64,000 nucleotides of DNA from Thermobrachium celere DSM 8682 (GCF_000430995.1 NZ_HF952039.1:65407-129406); one strand, 5' to 3'. Counted from the stretch's first letter, positions 1 to 7,833 are shown. Notes: generated by a model not told the origin, from the letters alone. Made by a program: numbers and translations.

Positions 1-44
1 TTAGTTTTTCTATTTTTTTGCGCAAGTTTCCCATCCCGACTCAT
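1..44 (-). CDS. Possible 5' end of a gene running off the left edge
   Basis: Two overlapping minus-strand starts lie here. An ATG at 44 would read MSRDGKLAQK and an ATG at 34 would read MGNLRKKIEKL; both stay open to the window edge. A GGGG stretch after a long A run could serve as the ribosome binding site, with better spacing for the ATG at 34. TATAAT-like boxes on the minus strand near 90-115 could give a promoter. A 9-bp inverted repeat (53-76, arms TTTTTAGGA and TCCTAAAAA) lies just upstream. Too little is visible to name the product or even to be sure it is coding. Confidence 0.3.
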   Translation of the reverse strand, partial: MSRDGKLAQKNRKT

Positions 45-191
45 CCCCTTTTTTTTTAGGAGTCGGTTCCTAAAAAGTAAAATTATTATTATAAACAATT
101 ATATTGCCTTTAGTAAAGATTTGCAATACATAATGAATTATTTTAATTAGTAAATTTATTTCATGATGTTTGAAATTTATCCTTCATTTTT

Positions 192-220
192 TTGATATTA
201 TCGATAATTTATTGTATAAT
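192..220 (+). promoter_or_regulatory. Sigma-A type promoter of the oadA-like gene
   Basis: TTGATA at 192-197 and TATAAT at 215-220 are separated by 17 bp, a near-consensus vegetative promoter. The start codon of the carboxyltransferase gene is 30 bp further on, preceded by the ribosome binding site AAGGAG. Confidence 0.8.
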
Positions 221-249
221 ATTCTTAACAAACGAAAAGGAGTGGGGAT

Positions 250-1632
250 ATGAGAGTTAACATTACAGAAACTATATTAAGAGATGCAAACCAATCTTTA
301 ATTGCGACAAGACTTCCTTACAAAGAATTTGAGGCTGTACTTGAACTTTTAGATTCTGCAGGATATCATTCTTTAGAAGCATGGGGTGGTGCAACATTTG
401 ACTCATGCCTTAGATTTTTAAACGAAGACCCATGGGAAAGACTGAGAAACATAAGAAAAAGAGTTAAAAACACAAAACTTCAAATGCTTCTTAGAGGACA
501 AAATCTGTTAGGTTATAAACATTATCCAGATGATGTTGTTAGAGAATTTGTAAAAAAGGCTATACATAATGGTATAGATATTATAAGAATATTTGATGCA
601 CTAAATGATTTTAGAAATATTGAAGTTTGTGTAGATGAAGTAATAAAGCAAGGGGGACATGCCCAAGGAACCATAGCCTACACAATAAGTCCAATTCACA
701 ATATAGAAAGCTACATTAAACTTGCCAAGGAATTAGAATCAATGGGAGTTCATTCAATATGTATTAAAGACATGGCAGGAATAATGGGGCCAAAGGATGC
801 CTATGAGCTTGTTTCTGCCTTAAAAAAGACTGTTAAACTACCAATTGTACTTCATACACACAGTACAACAGGCCTTGCACCAATGACTTATCTTAAGGCC
901 GTTGAAGCTGGTGTTGACTGCATAGATACTGCAATTAGCTCCTTCTCAGGTGGAACAAGCCAACCAGCTACCGAATCAATGCACTATGCCCTAAAGGAGC
1001 TTGGATACGAAACAGGTCTAAATGAAAAAATATTAAAGGAAATAAATGACCACTTTAAAAAGGTTAAAGATAAATATGTAGAATCAGGACAACTTAACCC
1101 ATTTGTACTTGGAACTGATACAGATGCATTAGTTTACCAAGTACCTGGGGGAATGCTTTCTAATCTTATATCTCAATTAAAGGAACAGAAGGCTCTCCAC
1201 AGACTAGAAGAGGTTTTAGCTGAAGTTCCAAGAGTACGTGAAGATTTAGGTTATCCACCACTTGTTACTCCAATGAGCCAAATGGTTGGAACTCAAGCTG
1301 CTCTTAATGTGCTTCAAGGTGAAAGATACAAAATAGTATTAAAGGAAGTTAAGGCCTACATAAAGGGTGAATATGGAAAAGCACCTGGTAAGATAAGTGA
1401 AGAATTGATAAAGAAGATATTAGGAGATGAAAAACCTCTTGAAATTAGATTTGCAGATATGTTAGAACCTGTATTTGAAAAAACAAAGGAACAAATAAAG
1501 GATTTTGCAAAGACAGATGAGGATGTTTTATCATACCTTCTATTCCCTCAAGTTGCAGAAAAATTTTTAAAGGAAAAGTATTCTGATAAACCAAAGGAAA
1601 AGACAATTACATTTAAAATAGAAGCTGTATAA
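250..1632 (+). CDS. oadA: Oxaloacetate decarboxylase alpha / pyruvate carboxylase B-type carboxyltransferase
   Basis: This is the biotin-dependent carboxyltransferase that moves CO2 between carboxybiotin and pyruvate/oxaloacetate. The HMGL-like TIM barrel covers about residues 1-270. It opens with LRDANQSL, whose Asp is a metal ligand in the family, and has the metal-binding LHTHSTTG around residue 200. The conserved carboxylase (PYC_OADA) domain follows to the C-terminus. Family OadA proteins usually end in a biotinyl domain with an MKM motif; this 460-residue protein stops before it, so a separate biotin carrier must exist elsewhere. The ATG at 250 has AAGGAG at good spacing and its own promoter. 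No beta or gamma decarboxylase subunit lies next to it, so a role as the carboxyltransferase half of a two-subunit pyruvate carboxylase is equally possible. Confidence 0.9.
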   Translation: MRVNITETILRDANQSLIATRLPYKEFEAVLELLDSAGYHSLEAWGGATFDSCLRFLNEDPWERLRNIRKRVKNTKLQMLLRGQNLLGYKHYPDDVVREFVKKAIHNGIDIIRIFDALNDFRNIEVCVDEVIKQGGHAQGTIAYTISPIHNIESYIKLAKELESMGVHSICIKDMAGIMGPKDAYELVSALKKTVKLPIVLHTHSTTGLAPMTYLKAVEAGVDCIDTAISSFSGGTSQPATESMHYALKELGYETGLNEKILKEINDHFKKVKDKYVESGQLNPFVLGTDTDALVYQVPGGMLSNLISQLKEQKALHRLEEVLAEVPRVREDLGYPPLVTPMSQMVGTQAALNVLQGERYKIVLKEVKAYIKGEYGKAPGKISEELIKKILGDEKPLEIRFADMLEPVFEKTKEQIKDFAKTDEDVLSYLLFPQVAEKFLKEKYSDKPKEKTITFKIEAV

Positions 1633-1647
1633 TGTATTGTTTAAAAA

Positions 1648-1689
1648 GCCTCATGTAAGGATTTAAAATTAATAATCCTTTCATGAGGC
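1648..1689. terminator. Bidirectional terminator between the oadA-like gene and the amidase gene
   Basis: The arms GCCTCATG (1648-1655) and CATGAGGC (1682-1689), with an inner AAGGATT/AATCCTT pairing, form a strong hairpin. The T tract is best on the minus strand (GGCTTTTTAAAC), which fits termination of the convergent amidase gene ending at 1725. It also lies just after the stop of the upstream gene. Confidence 0.75.
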
Positions 1690-1724
1690 AATATTATAAA
1701 TAACATTTAAAATTAAACACCCTA

Positions 1725-2465
1725 TTAAATAAATTCAATATACCTTCCAAATACCCATCCACCATCTACCCTATACCAGCCATCTATAATCTCATATACC
1801 TTAACCACTTCTCCATATTTTAAAACTTGAACTATAGGTGATTGTAGTGTTGGACCCTTTCTTACATTGAGTCCAGATTTTGCAATAACCTTTCCCTGTT
1901 TTATATCATATATTGTTATTCCTAATGCATTTCCAATTCCCCTTGCAATACAAAGGGCAATCTTTTTCTGCATATTTTCGTTCTTTAGTATAGCTTCTTC
2001 CTTTATATTGCTTATAAATGCCACTTCAACAAGGCATGCTGGCATCTTTGTGTGTTTCAAAACATAAAAATTTCTAGTTTTAACCCCTCTATTTCTAAAT
2101 CCCATCTTATCCACAAGTTCCTTTAATATTTGTTCTGCAATACTTTTAGCAGGACTCCTTAAGCTATAACAATATACTTCACTCCCACTAGCATTTTTAT
2201 CTGCAGCACTATTACAATGTATACTTATAAAATAATCAGCACCTATAGAATTTGCAAAATCCACCCTATTTTTCAAACTCTCTCTTGAATTCCTGGCAGG
2301 GTTTTCATCCTTTTCTCTTGTTAAGACTACATCAATTCCATTAAATTTTAGTATCTCTGCTAACTTTAATGAAATTGATAAATTTACATCCTTTTCCATT
2401 AACAAAGTTGGTCCAACAGCACCTGAATCAAATCCTCCATGACCAGGGTCTATACATATCTTCAT
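1725..2465 (-). CDS. N-acetylmuramoyl-L-alanine amidase with C-terminal SH3b domain
   Basis: This is a zinc-dependent peptidoglycan amidase of the Amidase_3 (CwlD/LytC) family. The N-terminus MKICIDPGHGGFDSGA carries the first zinc ligand (His in PGHGG). ISIHCNSA near residue 80 carries the second His, and LVEVAFISN near 145 holds the catalytic Glu. Residues about 185-246 form a bacterial SH3 domain (GLNVRKGPTLQSP, then GWYRVDGGWVFG) likely to bind wall polymer. No signal peptide is visible. The protein may therefore act inside the forespore or mother cell, or be released by lysis, and a role in spore cortex or germination is an inference from this. The ATG at 2465 has a GGGGGG-type ribosome binding site. 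Confidence 0.88.
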   Translation of the reverse strand: MKICIDPGHGGFDSGAVGPTLLMEKDVNLSISLKLAEILKFNGIDVVLTREKDENPARNSRESLKNRVDFANSIGADYFISIHCNSAADKNASGSEVYCYSLRSPAKSIAEQILKELVDKMGFRNRGVKTRNFYVLKHTKMPACLVEVAFISNIKEEAILKNENMQKKIALCIARGIGNALGITIYDIKQGKVIAKSGLNVRKGPTLQSPIVQVLKYGEVVKVYEIIDGWYRVDGGWVFGRYIEFI

Positions 2466-2540
2466 TTCTATCCCCCCTTATACAGTATATTCACTTATTA
2501 AATTGTTGTTAAATAAAAAAATTACAATTGCAAACAATAA

Positions 2541-2574
2541 AAAAGGGAGCATCCGAAGATACTCCCTTTTTTTT
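2541..2574 (-). terminator. Terminator of the alpha/beta SASP gene
   Basis: Arms AAAAGGGAG and CTCCCTTTT around an 11-nt loop, followed on the minus strand by a T-rich tract. It starts 15 bp after the spore-protein stop codon and probably terminates that monocistronic transcript. Confidence 0.85.
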
Positions 2575-2588
2575 GTTAGGTTTTTAGG

Positions 2589-2801
2589 TTATTGCTTACC
2601 AGCTAGATTTCTTTCGTAAGCTTCAACCATCTTCTTAACCATGTAGCCACCTACTGTTCCACATTCCTTAGAAGTCATATTTCCCCAGTAACCTCCATCT
2701 GGAACCTTAACACCTACTTCATTAGCTACTTCATATTTGAATTGGTTAAGAGCTTTCTTTGCTTCTGGAACAACCTTTTGGTTCTTTCCTGTTGTATTCA
2801 T
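2589..2801 (-). CDS. Alpha/beta-type small acid-soluble spore protein
   Basis: Spore DNA-binding protein that coats forespore DNA and protects it from UV and heat, and is degraded by the GPR protease at germination. The 70-residue sequence has both family signatures: the KYEVANEVGVKVPDGGYWGN segment with the GPR cleavage region, and TSKECGTVGGYMVKKMVE. A GTG nine bases upstream is in frame, but it sits inside the ribosome binding site AGGAGGTG, so the ATG at 2801 is the right start (spacing 8). The upstream GAATA with a TAAATTA box 17 bp later resembles a forespore sigma-G promoter, though the -10 is imperfect. The gene stands alone with its own terminator. Confidence 0.95.
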   Translation of the reverse strand: MNTTGKNQKVVPEAKKALNQFKYEVANEVGVKVPDGGYWGNMTSKECGTVGGYMVKKMVEAYERNLAGKQ

Positions 2802-3025
2802 TCTGTTCACCTCCTGTTTTGTTCTGTTATTATTAATTTAACCAAATCAACTTTTTATATTCAGGGAATTAGGTGTAATGCTACATGTATCTATTTAAAA
2901 ATACTTTTTTTGTTAAATAAAAATAACTTTAGAAATTATGTAATATTATTTATTTTAATTTATTTTTAATACTATAATTTTAATAATAGGGTCTTGATTT
3001 AATTAATTAAATTGGAGGGGTTTAT

Positions 3026-4117
3026 ATGGCAGTTAAAAAGATTGCTATTTTAACTGGTGGTGGGGATTGTCCAGGTCTTAACGCTGTCATTCGTGCAGTT
3101 ACACGAACAGCAATTTTAAAATATGGCTATGAAGTAATAGGCTACAGATATGGATATAGGGGTCTTTATAAAAACGACTTTATTCCTTTAACTCTTGATA
3201 CTGTTTCAGGAATACTACACAAGGGCGGAACGATACTTTACAGTTCAAATAAGGACAATTTGTTTGACTATCCAATTGAGGAAAATGGAAAAATAGTAAA
3301 GAAGGATGTTTCAGATGTTGCAATAGAAAATTTAAAAAAAGAAAATGTAGATGTACTTGTTGTAATAGGTGGAGATGGAACTTTAACAAGTGCACGCGAC
3401 TTTGCAAGAAAGGGAGTTAAAGTTATAGGTATCCCAAAAACAATAGATAATGATTTATATTCAACAGATTTAACCTTTGGTTTTTATTCAGCCATAGATG
3501 TTGCAACAGATGCACTTGACAGGCTCCATACAACAGCAGAATCACACCACAGAATTATGATACTTGAGGTTATGGGAAGAAATGCTGGTTGGATTGCTCT
3601 GTACTCTGGCATTGCAGGTTCTGCTGATGTAATTTTAATACCTGAAATTCCATATAGAATTGAAAAGATTGTAGAAAAGATTGAACAAAGAAAAGCACAA
3701 GGTAAACCATTTAGTATAATAGTAATTGCAGAGGGTGCAAAACCAAAGGATGGTAATGTAGTAATTAGTAAAATTGTTGAAGACAGTCCAGATCCAATAA
3801 GACTTGGAGGAATAGGTAATAAACTTGCAAGTGACTTAGAAAAATTAATAAAGAGCAATGAAATTAGATGTGCTGTGCTTGGACATATACAAAGGGGAGG
3901 AAACACTTCAACCTTTGATAGAATTCTTTCAACAAGATATGGAGTAGCTGCAGTTGAGCTTATACATCAAGAAAAGTTTGGAAATATGGTATGTCTTAAA
4001 GGAGATACTATAACCTATGATTCGCTTGAAAATGTTATAGGTAAAACTAAAAATGTTGATCCAGAAAGTGAGCTTGTACAAGTTGCCCGTTCAATAGGAA
4101 TAAGCTTTGGAGATTAA
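3026..4117 (+). CDS. pfkA: 6-phosphofructokinase (ATP/PPi family)
   Basis: Glycolytic phosphofructokinase converting fructose 6-phosphate to the 1,6-bisphosphate in the cytoplasm. The N-terminal GGGDCPGLNAVIR loop, IGGDGTL, PKTIDNDL (catalytic Asp), the MGRNAGWIAL substrate motif and GHIQRGG are all present. At 363 residues it is longer than the about 320-residue E. coli type. The residue that separates ATP from PPi enzymes in GGD(G/D) is Gly, as in ATP enzymes, but the second marker residue before TIDND is Lys, as in PPi enzymes. The phosphoryl donor is therefore not settled by sequence. The ATG has GGAGGGG upstream, and a TATAAT box at 2973-2978 may be the -10 element. Confidence 0.93.
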   Translation: MAVKKIAILTGGGDCPGLNAVIRAVTRTAILKYGYEVIGYRYGYRGLYKNDFIPLTLDTVSGILHKGGTILYSSNKDNLFDYPIEENGKIVKKDVSDVAIENLKKENVDVLVVIGGDGTLTSARDFARKGVKVIGIPKTIDNDLYSTDLTFGFYSAIDVATDALDRLHTTAESHHRIMILEVMGRNAGWIALYSGIAGSADVILIPEIPYRIEKIVEKIEQRKAQGKPFSIIVIAEGAKPKDGNVVISKIVEDSPDPIRLGGIGNKLASDLEKLIKSNEIRCAVLGHIQRGGNTSTFDRILSTRYGVAAVELIHQEKFGNMVCLKGDTITYDSLENVIGKTKNVDPESELVQVARSIGISFGD

Positions 4118-4132
4118 ACTCCAAAGCTTATT
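4099..4132. terminator. Bidirectional terminator between pfkA and mgtE
   Basis: A perfect 14-bp inverted repeat (AATAAGCTTTGGAG and its complement, 6-nt loop) spans the pfkA stop codon and ends one base before the mgtE stop codon. It is T-rich on both exits and serves both convergent genes. Confidence 0.85.
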
Positions 4133-5467
4133 TTATATACCCAATATCATTGTAGCACAAGTGAAATATACTATTAATGCAACTGCATCCACTATTGTTG
4201 TAATAAGTGGACTTGCCATGATTGCTGGATCAAGCTTTAGTTTTCTTGCAATTATAGGAAGAACTCCTCCTACAATCTTTGCAAGCATAATTGTAATAAA
4301 TAGTGTTATCGTTACTGTAAGAGATACTTTGAAATTTATCTTTTCTATATAATAAATTCTTAAAAAGTTTATTAATGATAATACAACTCCTACTATGAAA
4401 GAAACCTTTAATTCTTTAAAAACAACTTTAAAGAAATCCTTTGTTTTAATCTCCTCAAGTGCAAGTCCTCTTATTACAAGTGTAGATGATTGAGAACCTG
4501 CATTACCACCCGTGTCCATAAGCATTGGTATAAAGGCTGCTAAAATTGCAACCGATTGGAGAACCTCTTCGTATCTTTGAATTATTCTTCCTGTAAATGT
4601 TGCAGAAATCATAAGAATTAAAAGCCATGCTATTCTATTTTTAGCTAAGGTGAACACACTTGCATCAAGATACTCTATATCAGATGGTTCCATACCTGCC
4701 ATCCTTTGAAAGTCCTCTGTATTCTCCTGTTCAATAACGTCTACAATATCGTCAATTGTAATAATTCCAACAAGTCTTTCCTCTTTATCTAAAACAGGAA
4801 TAGCAATTAAGTCATACTTTTTAAATAAACTTGCTACTACCTCTTGATCATCGTGAGTATGAACGTATATTACGTCTGTATTCATTATATCTTCAATCTT
4901 TCTATTTTCATCACATATAACAAGCTTTCTTAATGATATAATTCCCTCAAGCTTCCTACAGCTATCTATTACATAGCATGTATATATAGTTTCCTTTTCA
5001 ATGCCCGTCTCTTTTATATGCTTAATTGCTTCGCCAACAGTCATATCCTTTCTTAAATCAACATACTCTATTGTCATAAGGCTTCCTGCTGAGTTTTCTG
5101 GATAGTTTAAAAACTGATTAATTAAGGCTCTCTCTTCTTCCCTTGTGTTCTTTAATATTTTCTTTACAACATGTGCAGGCATCTCTTCAATAAAATCTAT
5201 CATATCGTCAAAATACATTTCGTTCATTATATGCTCTATTTCTTTATCTGTAATTGAATCAATTATATTTTTCTGTGCCTCATTTGAAAGATAAGCAAAA
5301 ACATCAACAGCTAAATCCTTGGGTAGAAGTCTAAATAATATAACTGCTTCACTTGTATCTACTTCTTCAATTATATCTGCTATATTTACTTCATTTAACT
5401 CTATAAGCTCACTTCTTAATTCTTTATAATTTTTGCTTTTCAAAAGCTCTAGAATTCTTTCATTCAT
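4133..5467 (-). CDS. mgtE: Magnesium transporter MgtE
   Basis: Mg2+ channel of the cytoplasmic membrane. Residues about 1-125 form the acidic MgtE N domain and about 130-250 a tandem CBS pair. About 275-444 form the five-helix membrane region, with the conserved pore motif PMLMDTGGNAGSQSST near residue 335. The 444-residue length is normal for the family. The ATG at 5467 follows a strong GGAGGGG site. Upstream on the same strand are an M-box Mg2+ riboswitch, its terminator and a short leader ORF that ends four bases before this ribosome binding site. Expression is therefore expected to fall when cytoplasmic Mg2+ is high. The gate in the CBS/N domains gives a second, protein-level control in this family. 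Confidence 0.96.
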   Translation of the reverse strand: MNERILELLKSKNYKELRSELIELNEVNIADIIEEVDTSEAVILFRLLPKDLAVDVFAYLSNEAQKNIIDSITDKEIEHIMNEMYFDDMIDFIEEMPAHVVKKILKNTREEERALINQFLNYPENSAGSLMTIEYVDLRKDMTVGEAIKHIKETGIEKETIYTCYVIDSCRKLEGIISLRKLVICDENRKIEDIMNTDVIYVHTHDDQEVVASLFKKYDLIAIPVLDKEERLVGIITIDDIVDVIEQENTEDFQRMAGMEPSDIEYLDASVFTLAKNRIAWLLILMISATFTGRIIQRYEEVLQSVAILAAFIPMLMDTGGNAGSQSSTLVIRGLALEEIKTKDFFKVVFKELKVSFIVGVVLSLINFLRIYYIEKINFKVSLTVTITLFITIMLAKIVGGVLPIIARKLKLDPAIMASPLITTIVDAVALIVYFTCATMILGI

Positions 5468-5483
5468 CCTTGACCCCTCCTTT

Positions 5484-5567
5484 TTAGAAGAGCCAATATC
5501 CTAAGTGACGGATATGGCTCTTTTTTATTAAGTTTTTATTTTCAGGAAAAGGACTACTAGAATCCAT
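5484..5567 (-). CDS. Possible leader peptide upstream of mgtE
   Basis: A 27-codon ORF lies between the M-box terminator and mgtE. Its ATG at 5567 has AGGGAG 8 nt upstream. The predicted peptide starts MDSSSPFPEN and ends HLGYWLF, and its TAA lies 4 nt before the mgtE ribosome binding site, which would allow translational coupling. The last third of the ORF lies in a hairpin (GAGCCATATCC pairing with GGATATTGGCTC, 5490-5520, one bulged T). Acidic and proline codons near the start recall the MgtL leader of enterobacterial mgtA, where such codons destabilise ribosomes at low Mg2+. That parallel is an inference. The ORF was found by reading and there is no homology support. Confidence 0.45.
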   Translation of the reverse strand: MDSSSPFPENKNLIKKSHIRHLGYWLF

Positions 5568-5593
5568 ATCCATCACTCCCTTCATTAATAAAA

Positions 5594-5622
5594 TAAAAAA
5601 ATCTCTACTCAACAGTAGAGAA
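5594..5622 (-). terminator. M-box expression platform terminator
   Basis: CTCTACT/AGTAGAG hairpin (5603-5620) followed on the minus strand by ATTTTTTTATTTT. The 3' part of the hairpin with its loop, TGTTGAG, is exactly complementary to CTCAACA in the 3' strand of the aptamer closing stem. A mutually exclusive antiterminator is therefore visible. Confidence 0.85.
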
Positions 5623-5637
5623 ATATACATTTCTTTA

Positions 5638-5782
5638 TTGTTGAGCTTTAGCACTACAAAGCGTAGACTCTTCGTCAGCTACATTAGAAATAACCTTCAC
5701 GATTATTTCTGTTAACCCATTGGAATCTCTCGATTTTTCTGGGCAGTAGCATATATCTTTGTAGGAGCCTCACCTAACAATC
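5638..5782 (-). ncRNA. M-box (ykoK leader) magnesium riboswitch
   Basis: The minus strand contains the hallmark M-box sequence GTTAGGTGAGGCTCCTACA, then ATATGCTACTGCCC, in the right order and spacing, with a closing stem TTGTT/AACAA at the two ends. In this riboswitch class Mg2+ compacts the aptamer, holds the closing stem and lets the terminator form, turning off the transporter gene. Here the stem, terminator and competing pairing are all readable, and the controlled gene is mgtE. A TATAAT box at 5806-5811 on the minus strand may be the -10 element. Confidence 0.95.
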
Positions 5783-5858
5783 GTATTTAATTTTATCCAT
5801 GTTATATTATATTAGATTTATTTCAATAATTCTAGTGTTTTATTAAAAAATTAACATT

Positions 5859-5901
5859 AAAAAAGTAAACTTAAGGCTGTATGCCTTAAGTTTACTTTTT
5901 T
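5859..5901 (-). terminator. Terminator of the NhaC-family gene
   Basis: Long near-perfect hairpin with arms AAAAGTAAACTTAAGGC and GCCTTAAGTTTACTTTT and a 5-nt loop, T-rich on both exits. It begins two bases after the transporter stop codon. Confidence 0.9.
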
Positions 5902-5902
5902 A

Positions 5903-7540
5903 TCACTCCTCTAAACTTACTTCAGCCTCTAATTCAATCTCTTCAACAGGTCTTCCAACAAACCTTACAAGCATAAAACAAGCAAATACACCAAGTAGAA
6001 GTGAAACTACAACTGGTATTCCTATTGCAACTGGTAGATATCCACAAACAACTGTTACAACACCTACTACAACTGCATAATAGAGCTGTGTTTTAACATG
6101 GTGTAGGTGGTCACACATTGAACCCATTGATGATAGAATAGTTGTATCTGATATCGGTGAGCAGTGGTCACCAAAAATGGCTCCTGTAAGTACTGCTCCT
6201 ATACTCATTGTCATAAAGTTTACATCAGGTGACATTGAGTGCGCAAGTGGAATAACAAGAGGCATAAGTATTCCCATAGTACCATAGGATGTACCTGTTG
6301 CAAAGGATATTACTGCACCTAATATAAATACTATACTTGGAAGTAAGAACTTAGGTAGCGTTCCTGATAAAACACCTGCTAAATATTTTGCTGTTCCAAG
6401 CTCTTTAATTGTTCCAGATAAGGACCAAGCAAGAAGTAAAATTGCACCTGTTATTACCAAGGACTTTACTCCCTCAAGCCATGTATCTATTGCCTCTCCT
6501 ATTGTCATTATTCTTTGTGAAACAGCCATAACTATCGCTATAATACTTGATAAAAGGGCTGATTGGAAAAGAACAACACTGGCATCTGATGCACCAAATA
6601 TTTCTCTAATTGAATTAAATGAAAATGGTGCATTTTTTATAGCCTCAATTAACTCCTTATTATCTCCTGACATTATACTTGTATATCCACTATAGTAAAA
6701 TCCTAAAAATGCAAACAATATTAGTGATCCTATCGGAACTACTGCGTTCCATATGCTTAATTTAATTCCCTCTTTAGGTTCTATATTTGAAGCCTCATTT
6801 GACACCATTGGTTTTGCATCATCTGCAATAACCTTTCCAAGTATTCTGGCTCTCCTTTCGGCCTCAAGCATTGGACCAAATTCACGTGCTAAAACTGCTG
6901 TTAGCACTATAAATGTGAGTATAAATATGTTGTAGAACCTATATGGTATAGTTGATACAAACATTCCATATGCATTGATATCTTGTCCAATTTGAGCATA
7001 TCCATCCTTTATTAAGCTTATCTCATATCCAACCCAAGTTGATATAAGTGCAATTCCTGCAATAGGGGCTGCTGTTGCATCTATTATAAATGATAATTTT
7101 TCCCTTGATATCTTCATCTTATCTGAAACAGGTCTCATTATTGGTCCTACAATTAATGAATTTGCATAGTCATCAAAGAAAACAAGTATCCCAAGAAGCC
7201 AAGTTATAAGCTGTGCACTCTTTGCTGATTTTGCCCTCTTTGACAGTGATTCTGCTATTGCCTTTGCACCACCCATTTTAGATACAACTGCAATCAAGCC
7301 TCCAATTGCAAGGCATTGAAGTATTACACCTGCGTTCCAAGTATCTGCAAGGGATGAAAGTATCTTGTCCACTAATCCTAAAAACGCATAGAAAAAGCTT
7401 AAAAGGAAACCATGGGAACTTAAACTTAAAAGAAATGTACCTGTGAACACCCCTACAAATAGGGATAAAAGAACATTTTTAGTTATAAATGCCAATACGA
7501 TGGCGACAATTGGTGGTAGAAGTGTTAGAATTTCTGGCAT
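5903..7540 (-). CDS. NhaC-family antiporter-like permease, probable lysine transporter
   Basis: Membrane transporter of 545 residues with about twelve hydrophobic segments. Family signatures include FFDDYANSLIVGP near residue 122, ATAAPIAGIALISTW near 155, SFATGTSYGTMGI near 410 and FGDHCSPISDTTIL near 455. The family is annotated as Na+/H+ antiporters. This gene, however, is preceded by a full lysine riboswitch, and NhaC-type permeases behind such elements have been proposed to be lysine transporters. Lysine uptake is therefore the better guess from context. The ATG at 7540 has GGAGGAG 7 nt upstream, and that ribosome binding site is itself the 3' arm of the riboswitch terminator hairpin. 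The acidic C-terminus (EEIELEAEVSLEE) is cytoplasmic in most models. Confidence 0.85.
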   Translation of the reverse strand: MPEILTLLPPIVAIVLAFITKNVLLSLFVGVFTGTFLLSLSSHGFLLSFFYAFLGLVDKILSSLADTWNAGVILQCLAIGGLIAVVSKMGGAKAIAESLSKRAKSAKSAQLITWLLGILVFFDDYANSLIVGPIMRPVSDKMKISREKLSFIIDATAAPIAGIALISTWVGYEISLIKDGYAQIGQDINAYGMFVSTIPYRFYNIFILTFIVLTAVLAREFGPMLEAERRARILGKVIADDAKPMVSNEASNIEPKEGIKLSIWNAVVPIGSLILFAFLGFYYSGYTSIMSGDNKELIEAIKNAPFSFNSIREIFGASDASVVLFQSALLSSIIAIVMAVSQRIMTIGEAIDTWLEGVKSLVITGAILLLAWSLSGTIKELGTAKYLAGVLSGTLPKFLLPSIVFILGAVISFATGTSYGTMGILMPLVIPLAHSMSPDVNFMTMSIGAVLTGAIFGDHCSPISDTTILSSMGSMCDHLHHVKTQLYYAVVVGVVTVVCGYLPVAIGIPVVVSLLLGVFACFMLVRFVGRPVEEIELEAEVSLEE

Positions 7541-7547
7541 AAAAAAA

Positions 7548-7578
7548 CTCCTCCTTTGTAATTATTTTTTCGGAGGAG
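7548..7578 (-). terminator. Lysine riboswitch terminator that also covers the ribosome binding site
   Basis: On the minus strand CTCCTCC pairs with GGAGGAG across a 17-nt A/T-rich loop, and the 3' arm is followed by seven T residues and then the ATG. The same GGAGGAG is the start-proximal ribosome binding site. The hairpin could therefore stop transcription and also hide the translation start. Confidence 0.75.
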
Positions 7579-7630
7579 AGTCCATCAAAGCAAAAGACAC
7601 CAAAGGTACAAAATAAGTACCCTGCCTTTG

Positions 7631-7802
7631 CATGATAGCTCTCCACAAACTATGCGTTTGTGACAGTGCTGTATATATTCTATACAGCCCCAGCCATAGA
7701 GCCTTAAAGCATCAGCTCTACGCTTCGGCGGTGGCTCCTTTCCTATACCCTCATCGTGCTTGCCTCAGATATAGTACTCTTAGACACCGCGCCTCTATCA
7801 TG
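7631..7802 (-). ncRNA. Lysine (L-box) riboswitch aptamer
   Basis: Reading the minus strand gives, in order, CATGATAGAGGCGCG, AAGAGTA, GGAAAGGAGCCACCGCCGA, GGCTGGGGCTG and GAGCTATCATG. These are the conserved L-box blocks. The closing stem is CATGATAG (7795-7802) with CTATCATG (7631-7638). Lysine binding in this class promotes termination. The downstream gene is the NhaC-like permease, which ties it to lysine homeostasis. Confidence 0.95.
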
Positions 7803-7833
7803 TCTAACGCATATTCAATTTTTATTAATATGC

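Noticed and set aside
1-120. A riboswitch at the left edge
   Set aside because: Only a short inverted repeat and A/T runs are visible, with no conserved riboswitch blocks; a partial minus-strand gene start is simpler.
2802-2810. GTG start nine bases upstream for the alpha/beta SASP
   Set aside because: The GTG is part of the AGGAGGTG ribosome binding site; the ATG at 2801 has ideal spacing and gives the usual family length.
2997-3012. A 16-bp palindrome ATTTAATTAATTAAAT before pfkA
   Set aside because: It consists only of A and T in a very A+T-rich region, so chance is a sufficient explanation.
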